In this document: positions 1 to 12,976 of the stretch, in pieces
How positions within the stretch are numbered: the stretch's first letter is position 1
Layout of the letters: each line of letters opens with the position of its first letter
From: Tigriopus japonicus
Taxonomy: Eukaryota; Arthropoda; Copepoda; Harpacticoida; Harpacticidae
Direction of reading: 5' to 3'
Assembly (NCBI GenBank): GCA_010645155.1
Contig: JAAGOF010000109.1
Coordinates: forward strand, 906,358-970,357
DNA: 64,000 nucleotides
Notes under the pieces: model-generated
Databases searched by the model: none
What the model was told of the DNA's origin: nothing
What the model saw: the letters and a program-made list of their open reading frames with translations, nothing else
Program-made: the position numbers and the translations under genes

Positions 1-180
1 CGACAAAAAAGACGAAAAAACCTGACAAATACGACAAAAAAGACGAAAAAAACTGACAAATAGACAAAAAAAAGACGAAAAAACTTGCCAAATACGACAA
101 ATAAAACGAAAAAAACTGACAAATACGAAAAAAGACGAAAAAAGACGAATAAGTTTATTCGGCTTAAGTTCCTGTCCCTA
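1..180. mobile_element. Right end of a hAT-like MITE, left part outside the window
   Basis: The first 180 bases are an array of GACGAAAAAA-type units alternating with CTGACAAATAC-like units. It ends in AAGTTCCTGTCCCTA, the same terminus as the complete element at 26897-27583. The internal repeats also match that element's subterminal region. The left terminus and target duplication are not visible, so this is called by similarity to the intact copy. No coding capacity is seen. Confidence 0.75.
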
Positions 181-3100
181 AGTGGGAAGAATAAAAGAGA
201 TGATAGTGACAGGATCGCGCTGACGGACCTCGTGAAAGCCTTTCTAATCCTACAACTATTTTGAAGGAGGACCGCTAATGAGAGTGGTCACAAACTCTTG
301 GAACCTTCTTTAGTCCAATTAAAGCACGAAACTCGTGGTTAATTTTTCACGCAACCTTGCAAATAGGCGGTGAAATCCCTTGTCACAGGTGGGAAAATAA
401 TAATTTGGATTTTATCAGTCAAATATTAGTGTAATCAAAAAGGTCCACACAGAAACCAAAGTAACAACAAATTCAAACTTAAACCCACCAATTTCTTGAC
501 AAAGGGAACCTTCAAAAATTACCTCCTTAAAGTTAACTGAACAAAATAAAATTTGTCATGTTTGGATTCGTATCCACGTTCACCTCTCTGTGAGACTGTG
601 AGGCTACCTGCTTCAGGCAAATCAGGGATTACAGCTTGAGTCATACACGGTGGTTGTCGATCCGGTTGGGCTTCTCGTGCTTCTCTTCTGCCAGGTTTTG
701 GAGCATTCCTTCTTGCTGAGCCCATTTGACTACGTAAGTCTCTGTGGATGACTCGAAAGACTTCAGTACAGTTCAGTTGGACCAGACCAGTCCAGTCACG
801 ATCGTCCATTGGCATTGAACGGAGCTCTGCTTAGCCTTCCAGAGTTTCCACAACTTTTGTAAACGTCCCATTTCCTTGGGGTTGCTATCGTGGAACCATC
901 CTTACCATCCCAGTTTCTTCCAAAACTTCATCTTTCGTTCAAAGGTAAGCATAACGATGTTTAATCAACGGTTCACCTTTTATGTTTTCCGTCGTACTTG
1001 GCCGGACTATCTAGATTTCTCTTGGATATGACCTAGTTGCTCGACAAACCTGGGTTTTTCATTTTTCATTGGGTTCTGCCCAAAGCTGGGCTTTAGTCAA
1101 CATATTGGATGAAAACTTGTTCGCTCCTTAGTTGATGTTGGGTAGTGGGATGGTATTGGCAGATTCGATCAGCTGGCATCTTGTATCGATATTAGGGCTA
1201 TGTGTCCTTAGTTTCTCAATGATTGTTGGTAGTACCATTCGTACCACTCGCCCAAGTCTCCCTCTTCAGGGTGGCGTTCCTCAAGGTGTCTTCTTTGGGA
1301 GGACTTGCCTCTTTTATCACTATTTATATGTCAGGACTGCTTGGCATCCATTCAACTCGACCTCGCTTCAAGTATGCTACGAGCTTCGTGTTTGATGCTT
1401 AATAGCTTGATTATACCTTGGCACTTAACTGAATAAACTTCAGGATACAAAGTTGCGGACGAATAAATCCGAGATGTTCATGCGTCAAGTTCATGAGAAC
1501 TTGACTCCTTTCTGCTTGTTTTACTGCAAATAAGGTTGTTTATAGTAAAAGAAAACAATATATATATATTGATTTAAGATGCGCAAAAATGGGATGCAAT
1601 CTTGGGTTGCCTGTTAACGTATTTACGCCACAAGTGTACTCCCAGGTCAGCGTTTATAGTTGAAATGCAGCAGCTGGACCAAGAGTAAACTAAAGGACCG
1701 TTATTCTGACTTGGTTGTGTTATAAGTTTACTTATTTCTTCAAGACGTTAACACGCGACCTTTACTGTACCTCAGTGTGGCTATTGCGTATAGTGTGCGT
1801 TAGTAGGTGGTATGTTAATTGCACTCGTACATATAGCTCGAGTAATCAAAATCAAGTCATTAGTTCGGATGTTAACTGTTCAAATTCAAATAGATAGTTT
1901 TCTAATGCGCCTATGGTCAAAATAGCGAGGTTTGATAAAAGTCTAAAAACATAAGCTGCGTTTAAGATTTTAAGATGCTGCTTTTATACAGAGACTACAC
2001 TTGAGCTTGATTATTTTTACCATGCTTTGGTATATTCTAGTTATTAAGGTTACTGCAATTAACATCCGACCTTACAACGGCCCTCGAAAATACTCTCAGA
2101 TCATCTACCGCGTTTGAAATGCAAAACTTGTGCTCGCAATGTAAGCAATGAAGATTTAACTCTTGATTTGTCCTTGAATTTACATAATTTGACAACAACT
2201 AAAATTAGTCGTAGCTTCATTAGAACCGGATCAAAATTCATTTGCGAGGATATAAGAGAGATTAGAAAAGATCACAAACCGAAATCGTGTCTTGGTCCTC
2301 AGATTACACTAAATCACTAACCTTTATTTGACGGATTAAAATAACTGAAATGTGTACATAGTGAAAAATAAAAATGTATTCTTATTGATGCCACCATTAA
2401 GGCCATTATAAGTTAGAAACAAGTTCTTATCCGAATTTGAGGGGATAAACAAAGAAACCTTTTATAAGTTCAATATGAAATGACCAGCCTGTCTTTTGAG
2501 ATATGCTCTAAACAAATATTTGTCTTTACCACAACTATGAACGTCATTGCAAGTTCCAGAGGTGAATTTTGCCTTTACCTTTGATGTCCAATGATCATAT
2601 CAAGAACAGGACAAGTTTGTATGAAAAATGCAGGGTCATTCAACCTCATGTTACGGCTTGATCCCTAATGATTCACACATCTTGATTTGATTACTGAACT
2701 ACAATTTAAATTTTTGCCACCCGGAAGTTGTCCACTCAAAATGTGTTTTCCAGACAGTTAAACGAAAAACATAGTCTAGAGTTACTGACATCTTTCTTCG
2801 AGACCATTGAGCACACAAACACACTTCGAATGAAAACGTTTTTTGACCGAGATTGAGACAGCTTTTTGAAGATTATGAAAATGTTACGGACCAATAACAG
2901 AGTGGTGTTGGTGGTAGAGAAGAAGCATCGTTTCCAAACCTCAAAACCCACGTGAGAGAAAAACTGAGGTGGATGGTTCTAGTTTTCCTTGAACATGTGG
3001 AATGTCGGTGTTGACCGAAAGGCTGGCTGACACCACAAACGAGTTTCGTCGATGGCTATCTAGTCCAAAGTATTTGTGTTGCTAGGATCCTCAGAATAGT

Positions 3101-4480
3101 TCATCTTCGGTTTTTGGATTTGTACCGTTGTCTCCAAAGATGCACACTTGCATTCCGTTGAAAGCTTTTATTGGCAGTTATGCTCACGTCAAGCTTTATG
3201 GCTATGGATAATATTCGATCCAATGAAATGTGGTTACAAGTTATGAGGCATGAAATCGAATGCCAGTTAGCTCATGCGGCTCTTTGGCTTTAAAACCTGT
3301 TCGGTTAGAGCTCTAGCAAGAGAAGTGTTTTTAGATTTAGAGAGACCTTGTTTTGATCAATGAAAATGTTTTCCAATTCTTTTCCTTAATGCTGCAGTAA
3401 TGTAGACAAGGTCTATTTACCTCTCGTAAATAAAATTGTACATTATTTGTTTTGGACGACAAATAAACCCTGAAGTCATATTTTAACTATTGTGAAACAA
3501 GTTTAATGTTCATGTTTGTTCAAAAGGTGTAGTCATTTTGTTGTTTTCTAATGTATTGAATGTTTGTAAGTACTCTTTGCATTTGCGTACATAGAACTTG
3601 GGTATCGTGATAGCATTGATAAATAATGAACACTGGACTCAGACAATGGATCGTCCTAAGTGGTCAAATTTGAGTGCATAATCACGCATCTTTTCCCTCT
3701 TTAACAAAACCCCTCCTGTTCAATTCAATTATTCGATGCAACCTACGGGTTGTTTCTTTTTTAGAGGAAAAAGTCTTAAGCTTTGCTAATCCAGAATTCC
3801 TTACTTGGTTTTATCTTTCAATAATAAACAAAGTTTGGCAATCCTTTGCTAATTTTTGGGATTTTGTCAATACTTCAAGATTTGTTTCTTTTCTCTCAAG
3901 CAAGTTGTAATACTGGAGGTCCAAAGAATGACTTGCCATGCAATCTTATGGACTGTTCTCGAATTACTTTCTTGTCGCATACAGCTATCAATACGATTTT
4001 TCAGTCTTCTACCTAAATCTTAATGCAAAATTTCAAGATTCCTCTTAATTGCAGCTTTATTATTCCATTTGGATAAATAACGAATCATATAAAGGTTCCA
4101 AGTACCGTAGATAAGTAAAATTTCATACGCTTTTATCTAATTGTGTAATGGTTCATAATGATGACATCAACCGTTTTTGCATTGATTTGGTCAAGTCAAT
4201 ATCAGAAAAGTCACATGAGTGCTTCGCTGCCACAATATTTGAGCAACATTGGTTCAAAATGACTTGGGAAAGAATATCGCCCTTCAAGCACACTTTTGAA
4301 AAACAAATTCGTTGCAATTTGAAGCAAATCACGCTTCGCACGACCTGAAGCGCATTTCTACTATTTGAGGAAGCACACTGCAGTTAACACAAACATATTT
4401 TCATGGACACATCCGGTCTTAGCACCTTTACAACTTCCACAATGTCTGCGAGCCTTGGATTTAAACGGCGCCATTCATTT
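181..4480. other. Intergenic DNA upstream of ced-6 copy A; no recognisable gene
   Basis: No convincing protein-coding gene was found. ORFs are short and lack family motifs or splice structure. Several patches (near 804-830, 1025-1040, 1198-1215 and 1270-1290) resemble, in the same order, patches near 8956, 9180, 9821 and 9893. The two regions therefore look like old copies of one duplicated segment. Noncoding 5' exons of the downstream ced-6 copy could lie here but cannot be placed. Confidence 0.5.
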
Positions 4481-4532
4481 CTAGAACTTCCACGAGAGGA
4501 CTGTGCGTCAATCAAAATCCCCGGTCGTCAAA

Positions 4533-6908
4533 ATGCGAAACTCCAGCATCTTGAAATGGGCTCAAAACAACAAGAACAACAAATTGATTAATGGAAAGAA
4601 AAACGACAAGAAATGGATTCATCAACCGGCAGCCTTGCAAAACGGCCACGTTGTCTACCTAGTCAAGGTAAACAAACTACCATTGCATCCTTGCAACAGC
4701 CATACTAAGGCAACACTAATGAAGCTTCTTACCTTTCACAGTTCTTGGGCAACACAGAAGTGGACAAGCCCAAAGGAATTGAAGTGGTGAAACAGGGTGT
4801 CCAAAAGTTGAAGTTCAACCAACAACTGAAAAAGGCTGAGGGTGGCAACAGTAGTGCTAAGACGCCCAAGGTGGAGATGACCATCTCAGTGGATGGAGTG
4901 ACTGTCCAAGATCCCAAAACCAAGACCATCATGCATCAATATCCTCTGCATAAGATTTCGTATTGCGCCGATGATAAGGCTGAGAAACGGTTCTTCAGCT
5001 TCATCGCCAAAGAGGGTGACACAAATCGCCATACTTGCTTTGTGTTTGTCAGTGATAAATTGGTAAGACGACGTATCTAAATCTCTAAATCTATTGGCAT
5101 GAACGGGGTTCTTCTTCTTCGCAACGCAATTCAAATGGCCACAAGCGAAAAACGAGGTAGAGACGTAAAATGAATAGGATTATTCAGGTGTATTGCTAGT
5201 CTTTTATTGCTAGAACTGTTTCCTGAATAGGTAACAGGTGCTTCAAGTGTAAAAATATATACCTAAAACTAGGCTCTCTTATAGGAACATTTCAAGTGAA
5301 ACAAAATACTAGACTAGCTTAGCAACCCTTTGGTTGTTGATTTTGACACATCTGTACTTATGTGTACTACCGTAAAATTCATGGTTGGATGCATTTAAAA
5401 CACAAAAACCTCATCAATCTGGCTCTTAAATCGATCCTGAATGCAAGCGATTAAAAAATGTTTGTCAAAAGAAAACGTTTCAAGGGCAGACCAATAATTG
5501 GTGTTTGTTTGCAACTAATTGAGTTCCATTAGGATAGCATTGGCGGTTCTCATCGCTTGGCTCCACAACTGATGTCTCTTTTGTGGTCCAGGAAGTCGCG
5601 ATCGGATTGCCATATAGTTCAGCATCCAATTTGTTTGATGTGATGAAATCGAGATGAAAGTTTCCTAGCATCTTTTGATTCGTTTCGATTATTTTTCAGG
5701 CTGAAGAAATCACTCTGACCATTGGCCAAGCCTTTGAGTTGGCGTATAAGAAGTTCTTGGACACTTCAGGAAAGGAGAAGGAAGTGCAGAGGACTCAGCT
5801 GATCCAACAAAAGCGAATTTCGTTCCTGGAGAAAGAAAACGCCGAACTAAAGAAACGTCTCAAAGACATTGCCAACATCAAGGGAGGCCAAGATATCCAG
5901 AAATATATGAACAAGAACAACGTAAGTGCACTTTTTGGAGACGAATCAACCTGAACTGATTTTTCAACCCTACACTCTGAGGATCTTAGAGAATTGTAAA
6001 TTCAAAGTCTAAACATGTAAAAAGAAAAACCATAGCGAGATGAATTCAAAGTAAAAAAGTATTGAAACGTTTTCAGGACACGTTCTCTGACTTTGAGGTT
6101 AATTTCATGCCGATGTTGACATTTGCCAACAACTCGATTTACACTGGAGCAGTTTTTTGAGGATTTGATCATTCCTGACAATTAACAAAATGAGCAAACA
6201 ACACGCACGGGAATTGTGAAGAAGTCTGCTTTCTTAAATGAATGGCATGTTCTGGTTGTCATGAATGATAACAGAAGCTTAGCATCTGGAGGGCGTGCAC
6301 TTTGACGTCATAGGTAGATCATGTTTTCTAAGAAAGCTCTTGTTTTATTTACCTAGATCACGGATATCTGCGAGGTGCGAATCAACGAGAATGATGCAAC
6401 AACACTCAATGGATCCTTGAACAACGGAGGCGGGGGAAACGACAATGATTCTACGAGTTCCAACAAGAAACTGGACAAGGATGAGCTTATTAATTTGGAC
6501 TCGGCCAACAACAAACTGGATGGATTCTCTTTGGACGATCTCCATGATGATGACTTCAACCCACGTGCTTTTGCGAGTAACTCAGACTCTGAAGACACTG
6601 ATGAGGCAGATTTCGACCCTCGGGCACCAAAATCCGAACCTCCCACTTTGCATGCTGCCCCATCGGCCCCAGTTCTCATTTCTCCCCCTCCGGCCATGCC
6701 TGCACGCGCTAAATCTCAGAACAATTTTTCGGATTCCATCTTTTCGGCCAATGAGGCTGTGGCCAAGAATCCATTTAATGGCGATCCATTTGGCATGTCA
6801 TCATTCGAGTCACCGGTTCAATCCCAGAACAACACATTGAATGGATTTCCAGGGGGGATCAGTATGAGAAACTTTTCCTTAGATGACCTTGACCCTCTCA
6901 AGAAGTGA
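4533..6908 (+). CDS. ced-6: CED-6/GULP phagocytosis adaptor, copy A
   Basis: Four coding exons: 4533-4667, 4742-5062, 5700-5921 and 6357-6908, giving 409 residues. The protein family links engulfment receptors (CED-1/Draper/MEGF10, LRP) to apoptotic-cell uptake in the cytoplasm. Residues about 28-200 form a PTB domain, with WIHQPAALQNGHVVYLVKFL at its start. A short coiled coil follows at about 200-230 (QQKRISFLEKENAELKKRL). The acidic tail carries adjacent NPF and DPF motifs (NPFNGDPFGM), typical of EH-domain and AP2-binding endocytic adaptors. The ATG follows a splice acceptor at about 4487 that begins a 5'UTR exon. An AATAAA lies at 7546-7551. Human GULP1 is shorter (about 300 residues) and fly Ced-6 longer. 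A second copy starts 8.4 kb downstream with identical exon lengths. Confidence 0.93.
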
Positions 6909-9900
6909 TGATCTGATATTTTATTTCGGATGAAGATGCATTTTGCTGTGTAAATGAGACGTCTTTTGTGTAAGTGTGGAAGAACAAATGCTTCGTGAAA
7001 CAAATCATTCAAATGTGATCATTTCAAAGTAATTGAATTATGGAATGTTTTAACGAGATTTAATACATTTTTTTTACTCAGTTGTGCTTGCTTTTTTGTT
7101 CCAATATTGATGCACTAACTACGGGCTTGGGACAGGAATAAGGAGTGGGTTTGTTCTGGCTTTTGGTTTAGAAATAAGTAAAATTTGCAGATACAATGAT
7201 CCAAACATCTTTGAATGACTGGCCGGATAAAGGGAAATCTGAGTCTATATAATCTTGTAAAATGCATTTGAGATGGTTCTCTGGGTGTATTTATGGAAAG
7301 GATTTTTTGTTTGCTTTGCCATGGAATTTGTTTATTTTTTGTCTTTTATTCATTATTTATCCTTTTTTGGTAACTATCTTCACTTTTGATTTGAAAAGAA
7401 CTAGAATATGTTGAAATAATCTATTTTAATGCTTCTCTGAACTACTGTAATGTAAAACTCCGTTATGTAGAGCTGAAACGTTCCACGTTTAGCGCGGGAA
7501 CTTGCGTTGTTTCACAGAAGTTTCTAGGGTCTTCGTTTAAAGTTGAATAAACTTTATGAGAAAGAAAAGACTTTGTCGCTACATTTCCCCGTCGCTATTC
7601 ATCAAAACTCTCCAATAGCAATGTGAGTGACTATGGCTCAAATATTAGAGCAATATTGCTTTAAGAAATCAAAGATGGGTTATAGAATAACAAAATTATA
7701 CTCCCCAAACAAAATATGAAAGGTTTTTGCAACCAAGGTATTGATCTGTTGGACAAGGGCTGTCAATGAATTAAAAGGCAATAAGTGCCATTCCTCTAAT
7801 TGACACCTCGTTAAGAACTTCTTGAGTGCAATGAAGATGAGGTATTTCAATGACAAGACATGCCAATTGTGGCTTCTATCCAATCCATTCATTTGAAGGC
7901 TTTAAAGCAATCAGGAGGTCCTTTACCTTCAATGAGACTCTTTCTGTTGTGTTGCATGTCCTTGTTCAAATTGACAACAGGTTCTTGTTAACTATTTTAA
8001 TCTTTGAAGAACTAAACACCTTGTCAACAATGGAACATACAATATGCAAATAGCAGCAAGTAAGAACATTTCGTGTCGATGACTAGTTTGTAAAACTTGA
8101 AAAATCATCCGAACCCCAACTTTAACTTCACCTTACGGTAACGCATCTTTTGTTCCAAATTTCAAAAGAGCATCGGAGGCCCCAGGTTTGGAATGAGTAC
8201 TTCAGGAGAGAAGAGTATGGAAGCATAGAGAAGATAAATTTGTTCTTAACTTAAACATTTGTTTGATTTGATGGTTTTGGTCAAAAGTGAGACTTGCTGA
8301 AAAAAATCCACAAACCCCTAGTCATTCCAAGCGACCATAAACACGTTTTTCTCAATCATTGCAGACACGGAGTGCCAATTCGGCATGTCTTCTTTCATGT
8401 GCCAGAGTCTAGTGTCCATCTGGATTTATTCGAGTAGTTTCTCTTTTTCCTACATGTTTCCCCCGGGTTATTTACATAGTTGGTAATTTCACCAATAACC
8501 AAAAAAGTTTCCTCGTTGCACTCAACACCTTAAACGTTTATAACCTCGGATATAGTGTGACAAGAACGTGAGAGACATGTCTCTCAAACTATTCATCGAC
8601 ATATCTTGATCAAAATATGTTTATTTTTCTGTCAGTTTCTACTTGAAAGCTAACTGTAGCCTTAGCAACCTTTTTATATTCAAAATTGTGTCATTGATTT
8701 GCAAAATACCTCACATTTAATTAAGGTTCCTGCTCCTCCGGTTCTTTGGCATCATCATTATTATTATCAGAAATATTATCAGCATGTGTGATAGGCGATG
8801 CTTGAGTAAAACGTACCGATTTCGGTACCGAGTGTGTGTCGTTGATGGTCGGTGCCGACGAACCGGCAGGTCGGTCTTCTATCTCACTGCCCAACTCCTC
8901 GATTACACTGTTCTTCATGACTCAGGATTCCTACAGTGGTACCAGTTACTAACATCCATTGGCATTAACCAGACCTCTGCTCTATTCAGTCTACTGGAGC
9001 TTCACGAACAATTGCAAACAATTTGTGGAGCTGGTTGGTTGCAACAGAACCCTCGCTCTCAAGTGCCTTAAGTCTTTATAGGGTTGACATTCAATTTTGA
9101 GGTAAGACAAACGAGTATCTTTCCTTTAAAGAGCCTTTCATGTACAGAAGGCCACCGAGTTAACCTGATTTCTCATGGGAATGACCTAGTTGTTGTGCTG
9201 TATCGATATCATTGCTTGACAGTGAAGCCTTATCGGCCTTAAGAGAGTACAAAGATTTGAGAAAACTCGTTGAGCGTATCATCTTATCATGAAATCAAGC
9301 TTAGGAGGATGCTATCGATTAAGAAGCTAATTATGGTTTTAGCATGTTAGCTCAAAGCATTGATTGGCAAGCTTATCTATCCCACACTTCAAGCTGTGCC
9401 GCCTCTCAATCTTGCAAGATTTAGATTAAACGTGTCCTCGTTGATACTTTTCAAACGAAGTTATGGAAAAAGGGTGGTGGCAAACGTTCGTAGGAACAAG
9501 GATTCGCAACATCTTTATGACTTCTGGAGGTGTGAGATTTTATGTTCCCACTCCAATGATTGAGAGACATGCTAATAGCATGAATCCTGAGAATTCTTTA
9601 GATCTATCAGAATTGGTCTAATCCCTGAGCCGTTAGCCGTTGTTTCTACCTGTTCAAACATGCATTAACAGTTCAATTGGAGTCTTGCGTGATCTCTGCA
9701 TCCTTCATACTCTTTATTTGTTTTGCTCAAAGACATAATCCACAAAGAGGCATCGAAGTGTTCTTTTATTGACTGCTTCGGCTGAGTCCCTCTCTCAGCT
9801 GTGCTTGGAAGATGTAGTATGTGTCCTTAATTTCTTTGTCTTGAGTCGGTCCGATCTCTTTGCCTCTTGCAAGTTAAGTTGCGGCGTTCTCCAAGGCGTC

Positions 9901-12900
9901 TCCTCGCTCTTACAGGGGTGAGCGCTATTTTGTGTACAGGTTTCACAGGTGTTATAACGATTTCTAATCCAGAACTTACTTTGATTATTCATGAGTAACA
10001 TTTTTAATTGTTGAGGATAAGTTTGATACGTGTGGCTTTCTGAAGTTGGAAATGCTGTAAATGTATTCATTATGCCAGGCACAATGAAGATTTTTTTGAT
10101 TTTTGTTTCGTTATGACATTTCCCACCAAAGGTTTGTACAACACATCTGGTCCATTATATAATGTTGTCTCAAGTACCTGTGATTGTTCCAAGGCTTTTA
10201 CAAAATCCTAAGCCAAAAAACGTCCCATTAAAATTGAGCCAAGAAATTTCGGCCTACCCTGTAGATGGATTTCTGGGGACAGTGCATGCTCAGAGGCGCT
10301 CCTCTTCTCAGAGGATCTCTCTTCCTCTGTCAAGCTTTGGAGGGTATCCCTTCATGTACGTACATAGAAGAGGCTCTGCCAGTTTGTACTGTACATTCGT
10401 AGCATGGTGTCGGCTCGTACCTGGCACTAAAAACGTCCTCCCGGTGTTGCTGAATTGCTTGAAGGGGCCTGAAATCGTGGGTTATGCATGTACGAGTACC
10501 ATCCTGTGAATAGGTCCTTTAGTAGACAAGAGCGTTAAATTCGAAGGAGGAGGATTGGGGCTTATGTCAACGCGAACGCCAATATTGTACTATTAGGGGC
10601 CATGCACTTTCGGAATGATGCGCAGAAGAGTCTCCTTCTATCTCTTGCTACCCGGACCACCATTATTAACAGGGATGGCAGTACAAGCAATCTGGTTTTG
10701 ACTCGCAATATTCAAGTTGTATGCCATTTTTTGCTTTGTTGCGTAGTTCCGCATATGGAGATCTGTTGGAGAACATGGGACTTACTTCAAAGCGTCTGCT
10801 TTGATCGTGACTGCCCTGTCTTTCTTTTAATGAGTTTGCCGAACACATTGGTGACGAATTTCTCTTTGAAACCAGGTCGTTGTACAGCTTCAGCTTACCT
10901 ATTACTACAACTGTACTTCTTTCCTCAAGGCTTGGCTGATGCGGATAGTCATCATCATGTTCATCACCAAGTGTCGCATTTGCCAGACTTCCAAGTGTTC
11001 ATGAAAACACAAGAAAGTTTCTATCGTCATGGGAACCTTGGGCGAAAGTTCTTTCTTGCATGAGACAAGGCTGTGAAGATATTCAAAAGGGAAGATTGAT
11101 AACAAATCATCTAACGAAAGTCGACCTCGGTGGGTGTTGAACCGTAACAGCTGAAATTTCCTCATTCTTGCAATTCAAAATAAGAAAAAAAGTCATGTCT
11201 GGGACTCATGACACTGTCAAACCACGCACTTCTAAAACAAACGTTCTTGAAGTACAAAAACTGGCTTTTCTCGAGACCCCAAGGTGAAACTTGGTCGCAT
11301 CTCCAGACATCTCCGAGAGTATGAACATCAGCTTTTTTCCTAGATAGTAGATCATCTCAACGAAACTGGTTTAGGGAACACTGTTCTGTTAAGTTCATTG
11401 GGTTCTTGAATTTTAAAAGAGCCAATTCAATGCTTTTGAAGTATGGTATCAGAGCATTGTCTACCAAAGGATGTTGAGTAATCTTGTGTAGCAAAGGCCG
11501 TATCGAATGGGTTTGGTCAGATACACGATCATGATCTTGTGTGAGGCGAATCTGTTGCCATGGCCTAAAGTTGGTCCTAGCATAGAAACACGCGAGTTGC
11601 CAATGACAAAATGCATGAACTCGGCTTATCTGTTTTTGCTACAGGCAATGACTGATTCGATCAGAAATCATCTAATTTAGGACTTCTACTTCTAGAAAGG
11701 TTGTTAATAGTCCTTGCTAGAAGCCAGGTAAACTCATTTTTTGAAAAGAAGTTTTGAAGAGAAAAAACAAATCTGTTGCCAAATGGTTCCCATGTTAAAT
11801 CTTTTTTTTTCGGTGGCGATCGCTCTGTTTTGTGCGTAATCAAAGTTTTCACGTATTTACCGTGAGAAGGTCACGGTTTAATAGGAAAACTTCATGGAAG
11901 TGCCATTTGCTTCCACCTGAACGGATGCCGATACAAATTGTTATCATGACTGTTGCAATGGCAACACTCGTTTCCAAAGTTTTGATTGATCTCGGGAAAC
12001 TAGGAACGAATCGACCGCATAACGTGCTTGAAATCGATCGATTCAAATATCGAGAGGCCTTTTGGGTAATCTCTGTACGAGAGCTAATGATTTTCTAGTA
12101 TCTCGTGAATTGCCAGCGCACTTGATAGCCAGAACTTTTCAAGGTTACTCATTGTTGTTTGAGCCAAGGACTTCTCGTTGATTTGGATAAGTTTTTCAAT
12201 TAAATCTGGCCAGAAGAGTCGAAAATGAAGCCTATTTTCCATGGGTATTTATGCAAAATAACGACGAACTGAGATTCTTTGTGCGAAAATAAGACTCAGA
12301 GGAAGTCAATGTTACAGGCTTACAGGCTAACATTTCAGAGGTCCATGTTCAAGGCCACTACCTCACCTTCACCAAGGGTTGACCGCTCAGTACACAAGTG
12401 AACGAACACCTCATGAACTTACATGCTACTAAATGTCCTTATGATTGTCGTCATTATTCCAACCAAACAAAGACCTACAGGTTGCTACAGTAGAGAGGAG
12501 CAGAATCATGGCAGAGTAAAATAGGTAGAGGGAGCTTGACTCCCATCCACTGATGGCCATTGAAATGCGATGAATTCTGGCAAAAACGACCTTCATACGT
12601 CGTTGAAGTGCGTCGTTGTTGCTCGTCTGTCTGCTGGAAGCCTCTCTAGTATGAATTTCTTGTTACAAAAAATGTTGTAATCCGAGCCTTGTCGGGTAGT
12701 TCTGTGAACTGATATAATTCCTCGTAATTTAGGTATTCCCATTTTGGCAGGGAGAAAAAGCACCTTGCGAACAATTCATGAAACGAGAACGCGTTTTCAC
12801 CGGTGAAGGTTTTAGAGGAAGTTTGGAAGTTCGTACAGCCGTAATTTCCACATACATCCGGTCTCAAAGCATTTTCTGCTTCCACATTGAGATTGAGACC

Positions 12901-12928
12901 TTCAATTAAACGATGTGGTTTATTTCAG
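6909..12928. other. Intergenic DNA between the two ced-6 copies
   Basis: It begins with the copy A 3'UTR (AATAAA at 7546-7551). No recognisable gene follows; the longest ORFs (for example 10602-11063) have no motif, low-complexity start contexts and no matching splice structure. Segments from about 8950 to 9900 show weak collinear similarity to 800-1300, consistent with being the upstream part of a tandemly duplicated unit. No tRNA or rRNA was recognised. Confidence 0.5.
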
Positions 12929-12976
12929 AATTTCCAGGAGAGGATTCCTCATCACTCAAAAACCCCGGTCGTCAAA

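Noticed and set aside
1..180. CRISPR-like array from the regular GACGAAAAAA/CTGACAAATAC pattern
   Set aside because: Units are short, low complexity and have no unique spacers; they match the subterminal repeats of a hAT-like element.
519..815. 98-residue minus-strand ORF near the window start
   Set aside because: No recognisable domain; lies in decayed duplicated intergenic DNA.
6353..6697. Minus-strand ORFs opposite the last exons of both ced-6 copies (also 15279-15623)
   Set aside because: They owe their conservation to the sense-strand coding exon; no independent evidence of expression.
10602..11063. 153-residue ORF between the ced-6 copies
   Set aside because: No family motif, His-rich by composition, no matching splice signals and no counterpart at the equivalent place upstream of copy A.
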